Shown piece by piece: positions 23,526-35,614 of a stretch of DNA of 64,000 bases (position 1 is its first letter; the number at the start of each line of letters is the position of its first letter). The translations under genes and the position numbers were made by a program. The notes beneath the pieces are model-generated. The model was not told the origin of the DNA and did no database searches. It worked only from the letters and a program-made list of their open reading frames with translations. This DNA is from Cyprinodon diabolis (taxonomy: Eukaryota; Chordata; Actinopteri; Cyprinodontiformes; Cyprinodontidae), in NCBI GenBank assembly GCA_030533445.1, contig CM060068.1:14041479-14105478 (forward strand). The letters run 5' to 3'.

Positions 23526-23555
23526 CAAGGAGCAGAACACTTGTTCTGCTCCTTG
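23526..23555. repeat. Perfect 14-bp hairpin with 2-base spacer
   Basis: CAAGGAGCAGAACA, then CT, then the exact reverse complement. The stem is perfect. There is no T-run after it and no adjacent gene, so a terminator role is not suggested. Confidence 0.9.
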
Positions 23556-23833
23556 TTCAAACATCAAACATGCAGCCTTTACGGGCTCTCAGGAATCCCC
23601 CCTGAGTACCCTGCTTTTATCCAGACATCTTCATAAAGACATGCTCCTCACAGAGACGCATAAACAGACCATGTCTACAGATGTTAAATCACATGATTAC
23701 ACAGAAGATGAATCTGTGGTTTTGCTTGTATATTTAAAACAAAAAGCTTGAGAAATGATTTACACCTGGAGAAGATGGAGGTTCATCTCTTTAGCTTTAG
23801 GAGTTTATCTGCTTCACTAAACGTTAGCACAAA

Positions 23834-23851
23834 GGGGGGGGGGGGGGGGGG
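23834..23851. repeat. Poly-G run (18 G)
   Basis: An uninterrupted run of 18 G on the plus strand, unusual in an AT-rich background. It can form G-quadruplex structure and is a likely sequencing-length artefact point. Confidence 0.9.
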
Positions 23852-25164
23852 TTCCAGCTATGTTTGACTCTGTCTCCACCACCTATCCTGCCTAGGCTCC
23901 CTCTTTTACTGCCTTGTTCAGTTCTCTTCTCATTGCGCCCTGCTCATACACCCACGCGCCCCGTAGGTGTAATGTTACGATGCGGCCAGTTAACATTCCC
24001 AGGCAGGGCTGCTGAGGCTTTCCAGACTGTTCTGTTTAGACAAACGCTGCCTCGCAGGAGCTGCAGAGGTGAGGGATGGAGCACGGACGCTGGCCGGCCA
24101 AATGTGAACAACTGACATTAAGAGAACAGTCAAAAAAAACAAAAAAAAGTAGGGCTAAATGAAGCAGTGTGTGTTTTTATTTTCACATTTATACAACTGT
24201 GCATCTAAACAGACACACAGAGTGCTGCCTTCCTGTAGTGGGACCCTCGGCCTCTGTGTGCCATTACGCTGTTGGAAATGTCAGCGTCGTTAAAGTGGCC
24301 TGTTTGCTTTAATTGAGAAACGGAGGGAAAATAAATGCTTCAGTGTTGTTTGTTTCTTCAGCTCCCTTCAGCACTTTGCTCTCAGGCTCAACAGATTCAT
24401 CAAGACGTATCAACTCTTTATTTTTTCCTTCAACTGGTTCCAGACCTGTCTTCACTTTAAACTTTTCCTGATCTTTACCTTCCTGGAATTCAAATGGCTT
24501 TAGATGACATTCATAATGAGTTTAGATGATTACAAATGTAATCGGCTGAACTGTTTTTTTACTTATGAAGAATGTAATGATTCTCCATGAGAAACAGCCT
24601 GTTCCTCTGGATTTCCTCTAATTTCTGTGGGAGAGAAGCGGAGACACTAAAGCCAGCCTTGATTGAGGAGGCAGCCTCCCAGGAGAGAACTGTGCGACAG
24701 TCCCTGTATGGCCACACCTTCCATAAATGAAACTGCAAGGAGAGAGATCACATACCATTTATCCATTAATTTTCCCACTTTGCAAGCAAATGTAGCATAC
24801 GACAGCTGTAGTGTTCCTTATTTACCCCAACATTTTCTCTCTGTTATGTTTTTTATCAGATATATGCGTACATTAAACAACAAAAAGATCAGAAAGCAAC
24901 TACAATTAATGTCATTACAGTGCTGAGGTACTTCTCTAGTTTTGTTGATCACATTTTGTTTTTACAATCCCTTTAGATCATGAAAAGAAAATTTAGGTTG
25001 ATATGTTATTTTTTTGCTGCAGCTCTTCTTAATGGAAGTGTAAGTTCCTGAACCAACGAAACCCACTCACATTATCAACTCTTTACAATTGTGCTTAAAG
25101 TGGAATACATGATCTGTGTTGATTTGAGGTCTGTGAAGTTTTTCTTTCAAACTTTGTATTTCTA

Positions 25165-25396
25165 GAGCTGAGATCTCTAACCCGAGTCCTCAAGAGCTAC
25201 AGTCCTGCAGGTTTTAGATCCTTTCCAGCTGAATCAAATGAATGGTTGTTTAATAAACCTTTGCCAACGCTGACAACAGGCTGAAGAGTTAATTCAGTTA
25301 TAATTCAGTCACTTGAATTGGCTAAGTTGGAGCAGAGATGCTTCTAATTTCTGCAGGACAGTAGATCTTGAGGACCAGGGTTGCAAAGCCCTGCTC
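25165..25396. mobile_element. Short hAT-like MITE
   Basis: The left end (CGAGTCCTCAAGAGCTACAG then TCCTGCAGGTTTTAGAT) and the right end (GCAGGACAGTAGATCTTGAG then GACCAGGGTTG) are inverted copies of each other. The interior has GCTGAATCAAATGAATGGTTG. This is the 'tcctcaagggccacagtcctgcaggttttagat' family common in fish. No coding capacity. Confidence 0.65.
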
Positions 25397-25619
25397 TAGG
25401 TGGTGGAACGTATTTGGTATGTTGCTATCATACATTTTCTTGTTGTCTTTAACAAACATAACCTGGCTCATCCCTATAGTGGAGTTTGTGGCTCTTTTGT
25501 GGTGCAGTCCGACAGAGAAACGCACAGTCTTACCTTGCTGAATTTCCTGAGACAGAAAATATTGGTAGATGCCTTCATTAATTACCACCTTTGAAAATTT
25601 GGAGGATTTAAAATAGTTG

Positions 25620-25890
25620 TGGTGTGCCGTTATTGTCCCATCTTGATCGGTATGTACATTAGCAATGATTGCTTTTCTGAGGTCATTGCTTAATTCTTTC
25701 TACCTTGGCATTGTGTTAGCTCACCTGTATGCTTCAGATCAACAAACCGCCCAAGCCCTGCTTTTATAGAGGCTGTCACGTCTACTGACGAGTTAATCAA
25801 GTGGATTTCATCAAAAGCCCCTGGTTCTTATTTTTCTATTATGAATACAGAATAGAAGCACCAAAGGTTTACTTAGTTCTTTTCAGACTT
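25620..25890. repeat. Possible dispersed fish repeat
   Basis: The run GAGGTCATTGCTTAATTCTTTC, then TACCTTGGCATTGTGTTAGCTCACCTGTATGCT, then CTGCTTTTATAGAGGCTGTCAC resembles a dispersed element I recall from other fish sequence. No structural hallmark is visible, so this rests on recognition alone. Confidence 0.35.
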
Positions 25891-25899
25891 TTTTTTTAA

Positions 25900-28845
25900 G
25901 GTTGGAATTATTTTTGTAGTAATAAATGGCATTATGAAATCTGTTGAGGCTTTTTGTAGACTTAAGTTTAGTCATCCGGATAAAAGCACAGATGGCTTTC
26001 AACGTCTTTTGATACAGAAACACCAAAGATTTAAAGACATTATTTATTTTCTGATAAACATATCACATATCATGCACATATCATGCACAAATAGAAAAAA
26101 ACAGCAACACTTTCCTTAACTTATAAATGTCAAAACTTACTGTAACCATTTATTTCACAAGACAGATTGTGTTTTTTAAGACATTTCGATTCAGAGGACG
26201 CTGGTCTGAAGTGCTATGCTGTTTCCTCACTTTCATCCAGTCAGTCCAGTCATGGCTCCTTTTATTTCTCTCTGTAGAGTCTTGTTGCTCACACATAACT
26301 CTAAACCCTTGTCAGATTCGACACTTGCAATGAAGCAAAGAGACAAGACTGAATGCTTGATCGCTTGCTCAGACTACATGTGGCCTTACTCCTTGAACCA
26401 TGCTACCCTGCAGCCTGACAGGGAAATCCAGCCAGCGCTCATTCACAAGCATCTGAGTCTCTTAATGCAGACAACATGTCACACTCTAGGTCCTCTCATT
26501 TCCCCTTTCCTGTAGCTGCTCATTCAGGCGTGTTCGGCGCTGAGAGTATCGATAGCAAGGGCAGGTTTTTCTGGCCCAACAGACATAAAGACACACAGAC
26601 TTACCCACACTTCTAAGCAAACGTCACACGCTCTGCATTCTTACAGTCCGATTCCTCTGGGCGCCAGAGGTGGAGTTCAGATCCTGCCAGGTTTCCCTGA
26701 ACTGAAACCAGCGCCTGCACTAGGTGTGTGTATGTGTGTTGATTCTGGACCGGCAGTGGTGCATTTTGGAGCCAGGTGATAATGAGGTCCTCACTGACTG
26801 CAAGGCCATGTCACTGCAGGGTTTTGGTTTTGTCCAGACAGGTCACGGACTGTTGCTCTTTACCAAACCCCGTGATGTTCCCCAGACGGTCATCATCACC
26901 TGTGGAGGGTCTGTCTCCCACCATTGTTCTGCTCTCACTCAGCTCAATCTGCCTGCAGCAGAGCTTCTATTTAATGTTCCTCTTTTCAGTTTAATTCTTA
27001 GTCGAGACCTTAGGTTTTTTAAGTGGTGGTCTAGGGGTCATATTGACCGGCAGCTTGCATAGGTTGTTAAATCATTTTTGGACAGCAAAATCACTAAACC
27101 ATTGCAGCATGTGTTCTGCATTCAGATTTAAGCTACAGTACATGTTTTAGTTGAGTTAAGAATTAGAAAAAAATATTTTTCTTATTAATATTTTTCTGAA
27201 TTATTTCTCCAAATCTTCGTCTAGGTCCACCAGGCTTTGTGAAAGGCTGTTTTAATTGCTTTCTATAAACTGGACCCTTTTTTTCACACATTCTTGTAAA
27301 ATATTTTTTTAGAATGGCTTGTCAATTATAGTCATTTGCTTTATGATTTAAAGGTGTATAATGTTGTTAAGGAAGAATTTTTGTCATTTAAACAGTTCAG
27401 TCTTTCAGTTTTACTTGATTCCTGCACGGTACTTCACTTGATATAGCTGCAGAGCAAGTCTTCATCACTCCTCTACCACCATGCCTGGTGGCAGTTTGTA
27501 TAAATTCAAACATAATGCTGTGCGTCATGGGCTACAAATAACATTTATTTTTTTATTATTATAGAGAAAAAGTTTTCTTCTGTAAACTACTGCTGGCGAG
27601 GGGTGCAAACGATTACACAGCAACTTCCAAAGGTCCTGCAAACACATTCAAATAGACTAGGAAAGTAAAAAATTAGATGAACACACAATCACCAAAAAAA
27701 AAAACAACATAAAAAGAAGTGTTGTAAAATAGAAGAAAAACTTTGCAAACAAAATTAACTGTTAGTTTAGTTCGGGGGACTAAAGTCACAGTTTATTAAA
27801 TTCCATTGGTTATATATTCTGTCAATATTCACACAGATCTAACATGACTGGGCCACAGAGGACCTGGCAGCACATCAAGATTGAATATAAGAACATTATT
27901 CTGGATAGAAATATATTACTATAATGTGTTGACTCTAATGTGCAAATAAATTACAGCAGCTGTGTTTCCACCCACCTGAAATGTGAGTTTTAAGCAAATT
28001 CTTAAAAGTAAAAAAAAAAGGCAATGAACCAAGCACCAAGTCGTCATCTGTGATAACCAGAAGGTAGAGACTGCAGTCTAGCACGATCCAAAGATTGGTA
28101 ATGGAGGGAAGTGACAGCTAGTGTCAGCTAGTAATGGAGATGTTCCTTCCAGCTTCGTTTACCTGCGTTATAGGAACATCCAGGAAAACACCGACAGCAG
28201 TGAGAGCTGATCAGTCATGTGAGGTAGAAGTTTGTTACGTCAGCTAATTCGGAAAAAGTGTTTCCATCTCCCGTTTTGTGCATCAATCGTTTGGCGTTTT
28301 TTGGCGTTTAAAGCCAAAAAACATTTTGGTGAATTTTAAGGAATTATTTCCCATCAGAAAAACATTTTTTGATGTAAGAAGGTTCCTGCTGACATATTCT
28401 TCCTTACTTTAGGTGGAAAAAAATAGTAAAAAATAGGATTGTAATTGTCAAGGATAATGTATTTGGAGCTTATTTTGTTGCCTGACTTTATGGACATTAC
28501 CTTTGCTTCCATATCAGTCATTTGTCTAATCCCTTCAACACCTGCAGTAGTTCACTAAAGGCCTTTCTTTCAAACTAAGAACAACAGAAACACAATTGAG
28601 CAGAGGCCATGTCATTGTTTAATATTGTTAAAATAATTGAAGTTCCTGACAATAACAATATATTTCAGTGGTTTTTAATCTTTATTGACTAAAAACATAC
28701 AAGACTGACTCACTGACAAAATTCACTGATGCACTGCATGGTTAGGAGTATGAAAGCTGCACAGAATACATCACCAGAGTAATTTATGTGTTAGTGCTTT
28801 AGTGAAATTATGCTTAATCTAGTGAGAAGATCTAGAAAATCCAGC
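25900..28845. other. Non-coding stretch, no gene recognised
   Basis: Reading frames up to about 110 codons occur (26216-26515, 26724-27062), but none looks like a known protein or has a domain signature, and several overlap each other in different frames. No clear repeat structure. Confidence 0.45.
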
Positions 28846-28854
28846 CTTAATCTG

Positions 28855-28980
28855 CTGTCAAATTCCACTCCACTAATGAATTTTTCTTGAAACGTTCTGT
28901 TTCTGCTTCATTATTTGATTTAGGTGTGACGATGCAGAGATGAATCTAAAAGTAGCAGGACTGAAGATTGAGACCTTTGC
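28855..28980. mobile_element. Short hAT-like MITE, decayed
   Basis: TCAAATTCCACTCC on the left and GATTGAGACCTTTGC on the right are remnants of the ends seen at 10407-10612. The interior GATGAATCTAAAAGTAGCAGGACTGA matches 'GATTAATCTAAAGGTAGCAGGACATC' of that copy. Confidence 0.5.
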
Positions 28981-28984
28981 TTTG

Positions 28985-30235
28985 TACCCTGTGCATGTAA
29001 TCCCTAAACATTTGAAAAACTATGTAAACTTGTGAAATAAAGTTTTCTTTTTACGTTTTCTTTCCAATATACATCAGGCAACTCGGAGTTAAAACAGGAA
29101 GTGCTTAATCACTGTAAGGCAACAATACCACAAAATATATTTAAATAAAAGGAAAGCGGAGGTCAGAGATTAGATTTCTCTAAAACATTCAAACTTGAGA
29201 TAAAATCAGATCTTTGAATATTTCTCAGAAATGTATCCTTTTTATTTTGCATAACATTATGACCCTTAGATATTTTCAAAAACTTCACTTCATTATTTTC
29301 ATATCAAAGCTAATTCTTGTTATACTTCCTCAAATTACTTCAATTAAATGCTTAAACTGAACAATCATCTGATTATCACTGACATTTTTTATGTTTCCTT
29401 TTATAATTTCTGGGTCCCAATATTTTTGGTTGTAGAGGAAATTCAGTTGCTGTAGCCCCAGCGTTAACACAATAGAGGTTACAAGAGGTTTTATGTTTCC
29501 TGTTGCATGTGTGAATTTCTGATTTGTATGTTTGTGTGTGTTTAGGGGTCTTGATTGCGTGCATTTCTCTTTGTGTTAATAAATGGGGAAGGGCAACAGA
29601 GGTTGAGCTCGCTGCTTGCTCCCCAGCTGGCTCGGTTGTATCATAGCAACTCTACATGAATAATAATCATAAACATACAGACACATCGTAATGAGCTATT
29701 CTTCCACAGCTACTCCAGTTAATCTCTCTCAGCTGTTTTGAGTCTATGCCGAGATCCAGTTTAGAGTAAGCATTCATTAACTTTGCTTAAATCCAAACAG
29801 TTATTCAGAATTTGAATGAATTTGACATTTTAACCTCAACATATGAACAGACAAAGCAAAATACAACAGCAAACGGTTTCTTTATGTTTTCTTCCTTTCC
29901 TCACTGACTCCCTTATGGAGATTATGCAACATCCTGTATAATCAACAGTTGCTCAAACTACGATTAATACATTATTACAGCATAGTTTTCAAAATGAACA
30001 CATAAATGACCTTTGAAAGCTGTTGTATAGGTAATATTTTTGAGGAGTGCATCAATGTGAAATACAAAGATTAGATGCCTAATTAGTTGATTTCAAATTT
30101 TTGTTTTGTACTGGAGGAGCTTTTTGATTTTAGAAAATAATAGTTTGGTTTTCGATCCGTTATGCTATAAAAACTGTGTTGTTAAATTAAATTGTGACTC
30201 ACACTGGATTTAGACATACACATGTCGTATAAAAA
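28985..30235. other. Non-coding stretch, no gene recognised
   Basis: No repeat or reading frame of interest. Confidence 0.5.
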
Positions 30236-30239
30236 ATGT

Positions 30240-30560
30240 TCGAAAAGGGAATGGAGACTGGTGTCTTTTGATAGCTGTTAGGTCCACAGTTGAAGGTTTA
30301 AGTAATTTTTAGTGTTGATCTACTGGGATCTTTATGCACAGCCATCTGTCAGGTTTACAGATAATGGTCCATAAAGAAAGAATAGCCAGTAAGAAGCAGG
30401 TGTTTGGATAAAAATGTTGGGGTCATGTTCAGAATAGAACAGAAGGACAAGTTTAAACTGACAGAAAGACAAGCAGTGAGTAAAATGACTAATTGCTGGA
30501 TCTAAATAAGGAAGAAAAACGGAAAGCATGATGAACATTACAGCAGATGAGCTAAAGAAA
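30240..30560 (+). pseudogene. Decayed second copy of the DD36E Tc1 transposase (N-terminal part)
   Basis: The block GATCTACTGGGATCTTTATG...ACAGCCATCTGTCAGG, GTTTACAGATAATGGTCC and the following AAAGAAAGAATAGCCAGTAAG aligns with 34281-34360 of the intact-length element. Further similarity continues through 'gacagaaagacaagcagtgagtaaaatgac' (34420-34460 equivalent) and 'gcagatgagctaaagaaacggaggaatacac' (34525-34560 equivalent). It covers the HTH region only. Indels and stops are frequent, so it is older than the copy at 34 kb. No terminal repeats are recognised. Confidence 0.7.
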
Positions 30561-30564
30561 CGGA

Positions 30565-31895
30565 GGAATACACTTCTTTAAGCTGGAGTATTCCATTGAA
30601 ATTCAACTTGTGTCAAGCTCAGAACAAAGGGGCCCAATATTCAAGGCAGAAAGACAGTTAGTTAGATTTAACAGAATGTTCATTAAAGACGGAACTGTAG
30701 AGAACAGCGTTAGTGATCACCATTTGGATGACTAAGGCCTCCCTGTGCCAGCGGCTCACATCTTGATGGAGTAAATAGTAGAGCAAGTTCTGGATAAACC
30801 TTTCATTTATAGTTAAGTTAATGAACGTTTGTGTGAATCTCTGGAAACACAACTGAAGTGATTTATCATATTTGTCAGCCTACTTAAAGTGAAATCTTTT
30901 CAAAAAGTAAAAAAAAAAAAAAAAAAAAAAGACAAATAACTTTTTTTCCTTACAGAGAAACAGCCCAAAAAAAGCCGGATCAAGGATTGCTGGTCCTCCA
31001 TATTTCCTCCTCTCCTCAAACACTCGACCTTTGTTCATCTCTGCTTTCATTTCCTGCTCCAGCTGTCTCTCCTTCCTCATTGTCTTCCTCCCTTTTCTGT
31101 TGTGCTGACATGTTGAAGTGACTCCTACAATTCTCCTCTCCATCACTGTCCTTTCTGCACTCGGTTTCATTGAAACACACAAATCTGACACCAGGAGCAC
31201 AAAAACAGCGACCATGTTTGATAAACAAGCAACACAGTGTGTGAGAGTAAGGAAGCTTTTAGCGGTGCCTCTTATCTGTCTTCCTTTCAGCACACAAAAA
31301 AGTATAGAACCCAAAAACCAGCTCAAAGTCTGAATATTGTCTTTGAGAGTTGTTCGCCCTTCTGACACACACAGTGTTTTTATTTTTTCACACAGTCACT
31401 TTATCTACCAACATGGGCCGACTGTGGTGTGAAGTGTACTAATGAAAGAAACCTCACAGTACTGTTGGTCTATCAGACACATATGTGTGCTCAAACTGCC
31501 CAAGTTAAAGGAAGTAGGGTTTGTAACATAACTCAATCCAACTAAAAGGAATTTAAATGTAAGAACTATTGTTGTTTTCCTTTTGTTTATGGGAATAAAC
31601 TCAGAGAACTGATCGTATATTCAACTTAAAATCATCTACAGGTGTGATTGTTTTGAAACTGGTTTTGGTAAAACCTAATCAGGTTAGAAACATTACCTTG
31701 TCTATAATGCAATTTCATATTTTTAATTTATTATGTTAATAAGTTAAAAAATATGCGTTGTTGTTATTATGTAGCTTGTTATGATGGAAGCTGAGACTAC
31801 AATATGCGATTAACTTTGTTAAAGGAGGTAGCTACACGTTCAGACCAGCAGGTAGGTGGAGCACCTGGCCGTATAAATTTCAAACATTAATTGTA
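30565..31895. other. Non-coding stretch; one 162-codon open frame considered spurious
   Basis: The minus strand has an open frame at 30880-31368, but its C-terminal end is a run of phenylalanines from a poly-A tract (30909-30930) and the rest matches no family I know. No gene is called. Confidence 0.5.
30909..30930. repeat. Poly-A run (22 A)
   Basis: Uninterrupted homopolymer. It could be the tail of a retroposon, but no body is recognised upstream. Confidence 0.9.
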
Positions 31896-31899
31896 GCTA

Positions 31900-32680
31900 C
31901 AGTACTGTTAACCAGCTGGTTGCCAGGTTGGCTAATAAAAAGGAGAGATAGACAATTAGGAAAAATTTATTGATACAATTACTTTATTCTTTGGCGCTCA
32001 GACCTTGGCGTGAAACATAACACTGAATTTTGATTGATTTGCATGAACAGGAGTAAAGAATAGGGCTGATTCCCCCCAGGCCTGAAACTGGTGGTGGAGA
32101 GGAGATAGATGGAGTTGGTCAGTCTGTAGACTGCTGGTTAGCAAGACGGTCAGCTAAGCTTTAAGGGGAGATCCAGTGGATAGCGTGAGCTGATACTAGA
32201 GCTTCACTCAGGGACCTGGAAGATGGAAGTCCAGCCTGGATAACACAGGTTTGAGAGAACATGTCCATGATGAGCAAGCATGAAGCGACAGTGGAGAGGA
32301 AAAACTCCCGTTGGGAAGAAACCTTGGGCAGAACCAGGCTCAACATGGCGGTCTTCTGTCGGACCGGTTGAAATGAGTCGCGGAACGCAGTAAGAGTCTT
32401 AGAGGAATGACACTCTGAAGTTTTAGCTATGACGGTGGAGGAGGGGCTGAAGGTGGGTTGAAATGGTGTAATCTGAATGAAGTCAAAGACACCGCCAGCT
32501 CACTAGCAGACGAGTTGCAGATTGGAGGTATTTTAAGATGAACTTTGGATACTGATTGGTTTTCGTGGAGGCATGGTTAAAAGCTATTTGACTGCTTTCG
32601 CAGGCGGATAAAGGCGAGAAATCACTTTTTTCAGTTGAACTTCCACCTGGGCTCCATTTAACTGAACTCACCTGTGTAGA
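31900..32680. repeat. Probable dispersed repeat of unresolved class
   Basis: Contains GAGAGGAAAAACTCCCGTTG, GGAAGAAACCTTGGGCAGAA and CCAGGCTCAACATGGCGGTC, a run that recurs across fish genomes ('gaggaaaaactcccttttaacaggaagaaacct..agcagaaccaggctca'). The flanks are unusually GC-rich compared with neighbours. No inverted ends were found by eye. Confidence 0.5.
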
Positions 32681-32689
32681 AGTTAGCTT

Positions 32690-34040
32690 TAAAATCTGAT
32701 GGCTTACTTTATGAACCTATTTCCTTCCTCAGCTCTATCTGATATGACTTCACCCGGCTGTTTCTGTTGATACAGAATTGTTACATCATAAGCAAAACTG
32801 CATAATTTATCTATATATTTCAGACCTGTCAAAATGTTTATACAATTATATATAAAATTTATTTTAACTTAAATTAATACTTTTACAAGATTCCTTTTCA
32901 ACTATTTTTAAATTTCAGAAAATTGTTTTTAAAATCATGAATCCCTTTTCACTTTACATTTAATGAAATTATAACGCAGGTTCTGGTTGTAACTGAGCAG
33001 AAAGTAAAAAGTGTAATGCAGCTTGGGGGGGGGGGATCTATGCAGGACACCTTTGGCTCTTAATAAACTAAAACTTTTTTTTTTTCCAAAAGCAACAGCT
33101 GATATAAAATGTATGAAACAATTTTTATGTTTTTTAACGGTGTCTGAGGAATGACGTGTGATCATGCTCTTAGTTTTATTGATTATTTTTTGTTTATAAT
33201 AATGTCATAATAATCAAATTATGCACTTTTCACTGCACACTTTTGCTTTTAGATCATTGAAAATTATGCCCTCACATATTTTAAATGTACTTGTTCAAAG
33301 TATATTTACTGTTTGGTAAATAATGCTGGAGAAATATAAGGTTTTGGGTTCTAAAGGGTTTGATGTGTTCTGTCCTGTTTCCTGCTGCTGATGAAGCACT
33401 TTATCTTTCCCTGGACTGCAGTGGAGGGAAAACACACAGTTTTGGAAGAAAACTATTTGATTTCTCACACTGCGGAGCCTCATTAGCTGCTAGTAGGACA
33501 TGCTGTTTTCCTTTGAATGAAAGTTGTGAGAGACTTTGTTCTCTTACGGGAGGAAGATTAGATGGAGTTTAGTCAAAGCACGGCGCAGCTCATTTGTTTG
33601 TTTAAATATGCTCATCGAGATATAAACTACAAGCACAGTCTCATCGTCCCTTTACTGTCGCCTCCATCTGTGACTCTGTCCGTTTCCATGTAGGTGAAAC
33701 TAAACAGACTGGGCAGATGAAAAATAAGCTGAATCTTTACTTTGGTCTTATGTTTTTTTGAACTATCTGTGGTTAAATCTGTCATTTTAAATCTACTGCA
33801 TGTTGCAAAATGCACGTACTGATAATCTTTGTGACTTTCTGTCATTTAGAATTAAAAATAAAGTTTCTAATTATCAACTACCCTGTTTCAGATAAGCAAA
33901 AGGTTCTCACCTTATTTAACCCTTTAAGTCAACAGGGTTTAAAAAAAATAAATCAAAGGAATAAATCAAGGATGGCTCCACAGTTATCAGGCCTAAATAC
34001 AAACTTTTATACCTGATAGCTGTGATAAATGCAAACTTGG
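32690..34040. other. Non-coding stretch, no gene recognised
   Basis: AT-rich; short frames only; a short G-run near 33026. Confidence 0.5.
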
Positions 34041-34046
34041 TACCTA

Positions 34047-34075
34047 CACTCACCGGCCACTTTATTAGGTACACC
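34047..34075 (+). repeat. Left terminal inverted repeat of the Tc1 element
   Basis: 29 bp, 28 of which match the right end in inverse orientation. Short, single-block repeats without an inner direct repeat are seen here, unlike the long IR/DR ends of salmonid-type elements. Confidence 0.95.
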
Positions 34076-34119
34076 TGTCCAACTGCTCGTTAACACTTAA
34101 TTTCTAAGCAGCCAATCAC

Positions 34120-35234
34120 ATGGCGGCAACTCAGTGCATTAAGGCATGTAGACATGGTCAAGACAATCTCCTGCAGTTCAAACCGAGCATCAGTATGGGG
34201 AAGAAAGGTGATTTGAGTGACTTTGAACGTGGCGTGATTGTTGGTGCCAGAAGGGCTGGTCTGAGTATTTCAGAAACTGCTGATCTACTGGGATTTTCAC
34301 GCACAACCATCTCTAGGGTTTACAGAGAATGGTCCGAAAAAGAAAAAATATCCAGTGAGCGGCAGTTCTGTGGGCGGAAATGCCTTGTTGATGCCAGAGG
34401 TCAGAGGAGAATGGCCAGACTGGTTTGAGCTGATAGAAGGGCAACAGTGACTCAAAAAACCACCCGTTACAACCAAGGTGGGCAGAAGAGCATCTCTGAA
34501 CGCACAGTACGTCGAACTTTGAGGCAGATGGGCTACAGCAGCAGAAGACCACACCGGGTGCCACTCCTTTCAGCTAAGAACAGGAAACTGAGGCTACAAT
34601 TTGCACAAGCTCATCGAAATTGGACAATAGAAGATTGGAAAAACGTTGCCTGGTCTGATGAGTCTCGATTTCTGCTGCGACATTCGGATGGTAGGGTCAG
34701 AATTTGGCGTCTACAACATGAAAGCATGGATCCATCCTGCCTTGTATCAACGGTTCAGGCTGGTGGTGGTGGTGTCATGGTGTGGGGAATATTTTCTTGG
34801 CACTCTTTGGGCCCCTTGGTACCAATTGAGCATCGTTGCAATGCCACAGCCTACCTGAGTATTGTTGCTGACCATGTCCATCCCTTTATGACCACAATGT
34901 ACCCAACTTCTGATGGCTACTTTCAGCAGGATAATGCGCCATGTCATAAAGCTGGAATCATCTCAGACTGGTTTCTTGAACATGACAATGAGTTCACTGT
35001 ACTCAAATGGCCTCCACAGTCACCAGATCTCAGTCCAATAGAGCATCTTTGGGATGTGGTGGAACGGGAGATTCGCATCATGGATGTGCAGCCGACAAAT
35101 CTGCGGCAACTGTGTGATGCCATCATGTCAATATGAACCAAACTCCCTAAAGAATGCTTCCAGCACTTTGTTGAATCTATGCCACGAAGAATTGAGGCAG
35201 TTCTGAAGGCAAAGGGGGTCCAACCCGTTACTAG
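34120..35234 (+). pseudogene. Tc1-family transposase with two nonsense codons
   Basis: Cut-and-paste transposase acting on the element's own ends. The frame from ATG 34120 (a second ATG at 34195, giving MGKKGDLSDFERG, may be the real start) runs through an N-terminal helix-turn-helix (RRAGLSISETADLLGFSRTT), a second one (SISERTVRRTLRQMGYSSRR) and the DDE core. Catalytic residues are D at 34657 (AWSDESRF), D at 34930 (FQQDNAPCH) and E at 35041 (LSPIEHLW), with 36 residues between the last two. Lesions: TGA at 34426-34428 (probably from CGA, a CpG-type change) and TGA at 35134-35136 (probably from TGG). The family-type stop (TAG at 35232) lies one frame off, which suggests a one-base deletion in the last 95 bases. 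The triad is intact but the protein cannot be made. Confidence 0.92.
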
Positions 35235-35237
35235 CAT

Positions 35238-35266
35238 GGGGTACCTAATAAAGTGGCCGGTGAGTG
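35238..35266 (-). repeat. Right terminal inverted repeat of the Tc1 element
   Basis: Reads ...AATAAAGTGGCCGGTGAGTG and is followed by TA. It partners 34047-34075. Confidence 0.95.
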
Positions 35267-35614
35267 TACACAAAGTTAAGACATACAAGAATATTTTTTT
35301 CACTGGAACCACTATCGCTACTGTTATTATGTCTCATTAATTTGTGATTTAACAAACCGATAACTCCTGTATAAATTAACTGTGAGTCCTTTTTAGCCCC
35401 TGTAAGCCCCTTGCCTCCCAAGGCAAATTGACTCTAGGTTACAGGTCAGATAAAGAGTGTCTAAAAAGCCTTATGATGCCTAAGAAAATCTTTGCAAGCA
35501 ATGTCATCTGGTAGAGACCGGACCCTATCCTTGAGCTAGGACTAAGGTTTGGGTTTGTTGGCATTCCGCTGGTGGTTGGTTTCTTCCTCGTGGCACCCGT
35601 GCAAGCCCACCACT

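Larger units (their letters stand above)
22560..25160. other. Non-coding stretch, with a hairpin and a G-run
   Basis: No gene recognised. It contains the perfect hairpin at 23526-23555 and the G-run at 23834-23851. The part at about 24630-24900 is less AT-rich and less repetitive and may be a conserved non-coding block. Confidence 0.5.
34047..35266 (+). mobile_element. Tc1/mariner transposon, full length, DD36E
   Basis: A 1220-bp element bounded on both sides by TA (34045-34046 and 35267-35268), the target site of this superfamily. The terminal inverted repeats begin CACTCACCGGCCACTTTATT and continue AGGTAC; the two 29-bp ends differ at one position only (A on the left, C on the right, base 27). 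It contains one transposase gene with lesions. The clean ends and few mutations suggest a fairly recent insertion compared with the other Tc1 relics here. Confidence 0.95.

Noticed and set aside
26216..27062. Frames of 99 and 112 codons
   Set aside because: No family resemblance, no splice or start context, and different frames overlap; likely chance.
30880..31368. 162-codon open frame on the minus strand
   Set aside because: The end is a phenylalanine run from a poly-A tract, the rest has no recognisable domain, and an antiparallel frame overlaps it. Length alone is not convincing.
34944..35312. 122-codon minus-strand frame
   Set aside because: Antisense to the Tc1 transposase DDE region.
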